Of a stretch of DNA of 64,000 bases, positions 62,713 to 64,000 are shown piece by piece. The stretch comes from Anniella stebbinsi. Taxonomy: Eukaryota > Chordata > Lepidosauria > Squamata > Anniellidae. Numbering within the stretch: position 1 is the stretch's first letter; each line of letters opens with the position of its first letter. The notes beneath the pieces were generated by a model. It did no database searches and was not told where the DNA came from. It worked only from the letters and a program-made list of their open reading frames with translations. The DNA lies in assembly GCA_029215795.1 (NCBI GenBank), contig JARDYH010000002.1, forward strand, positions 200,554,310-200,618,309, in the 5' to 3' direction. A program made the position numbers and the translations under genes.

Positions 62713-64000
62713 CTTTGCTTCTTTCCTGTTTATTTGTTAGGACACAAATATCCGCATCCATCTATTTGTTCCTGCACACTTGTTAGCTTTCCCTTTCTTC
62801 CCATCGACACATTTAACTTCTCCAGTAAAATAAAGCTAAAATATAGTATATGACCTCATTGGCTGGTACATACATGTTTTAGATCTCAACAATTGAAAAG
62901 CTATCAAGATTTTACATGAATCACTAAAGGCCCTTCGGACAATAAATGCATTTATGAAAAATTCAGCAGGGATGCTAGTGTAAGAACTCTTGATAAATAA
63001 TCATGAACTTAGCTGGGTTTCATTAATAGAACTTATGTATATGGATGAGCAGTCAGTGCCCCCGTGTGTTTTCTGAATCTGAGAAAATATTTACATGTAT
63101 AGGTCACTCACTACAGCCAGAATTCCTCAGAAGCAAGGTGGTGGTGGTGAACACCAGAAGGCAGGGGAAGGAACACTAGAGGCAACACTATAAAAGAACA
63201 AGCCGATTGAAACAACAACTAACTACTGAAAGAATATGGATCAGCAAAAGCTTTAAATAGCTTCCAACGAATGGCACTGTACATCATTCTGCTAACATGA
63301 TTAGAAATTAATGGGCGTACATTAGTAACTAGGACAGCTCTTCGCAGCTCAATCCTGCAGTGTGCTGAGCAGGATAAAACCTGTATAGGATCAGTTGCAA
63401 GAATATATGTACTGGTGCAGTGATGTGAGTTATGATGTCGCACCATTATCCAGAATGGTTTCAAAACCCCACTGAAATCACAGCCACCAGCCTCTACTCT
63501 TTGAACGGATCATTATTTGCAAGTGCATCCCTTCCTCTATTTTCCTTCCCTTTCTCTGGATGACCAAGGGGGATAGGGAATAGAATGGAGCATCCTGGAA
63601 GAAAGCATGGCTCCTTGGCTTGAACACTGAGCAGGAGCCCTCCGCCATGTAATGCCTTGTTGCAGTTTCCCACTTATATCACTATCAGTGCATTGTGTTT
63701 TTCTAGGTTTCTCTCTGGTGGGAAGAAAACATATTCCAAGTTATAATTTGGGAGTGCATAACAGTAAAAAATAAATCCACTGGGACTATACCTTGTGGCA
63801 ACTAATGCCCATCTGTGCTTCAAGATCTTCCATCAGTTTACTATTAATCCATGGGAAAAGGACTTTTGACTTCAATGTCATGGCTTAACTGGTGTGTAAC
63901 TGCCTTTTTCTGTGAACCATTTACATGCCTCCTGAGTTCTGATTTGCTCCAGAAATGGTCGTTTCTGACAAAGCACTTTTCTGTGAGATTTCAGCCCTGC
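62713..64000. other. Unassigned DNA to window end
   Basis: No gene or repeat family recognised. The 63219-63464 antisense open frame shows no family resemblance. Confidence 0.5.

Overview
This window looks like vertebrate nuclear DNA, most likely from a squamate reptile (lizard). I see no convincing protein-coding gene, no functional RNA gene, no CRISPR array and nothing bacterial. Overall composition is AT-leaning and CpG-poor, broken by a few short, extremely GC- and CpG-rich islands that all lie inside transposable elements. The lizard call is an inference from the repeat mix: L2-like and CR1 LINE 3' ends, an L1 remnant, a tRNA-derived SINE, a probable Penelope-like fragment, and abundant palindromic MITEs and hAT-like elements. 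No orthologous exon anchors the locus, so it could be an intron of a large gene or intergenic DNA.

Layout. 1-9 kb: mostly unassigned DNA with short MITE pieces, and a LINE 3' end (5882-6784) split by a MITE. 9-15 kb: the first hAT-like element with TAGGGATGTGCAC-type ends (9163-9871), LINE tails, a SINE and a GCGCATAATCG MITE. 15-22 kb: degraded LTR-like and LINE fragments. 22-29 kb: a cluster of nested elements, where 8-bp-duplicating elements with TAGGCTGACCA-type ends sit inside older AGATCTACAC-type MITEs, plus a 1.4 kb GC-rich foldback element (24171-25550). 29-39 kb: a truncated L1 with visible target-site duplication, then an L2-like LINE split by a 2.6 kb insertion and again by a CR1. 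39-53 kb: three large hAT-like foldback elements (40904-42812, 43965-45286, 50814-52282). The last two are near-identical inverted copies 5.5 kb apart, each with three tandem GC-rich palindromes of about 242 bp. 53-64 kb: SINEs, MITEs, a 5S-like fragment and one exon-like open frame (59419-59805) that I could not identify.

The most notable signal is in the GC-rich foldback elements. Elements with different terminal repeats repeatedly place consensus 5' splice-donor motifs (CAG/GTAAG, AAG/GTAAG, GAG/GTGAGT) facing outward at both edges of CpG-rich palindromes. Some also carry CRE-like apices and YY1-like AAAATGGCGGC motifs. They resemble symmetrical, transposable promoter plus first-exon cassettes. 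That reading is inference; the motifs, 8-bp duplications and palindromes are visible in the sequence. All boundaries and homologies were judged by eye.
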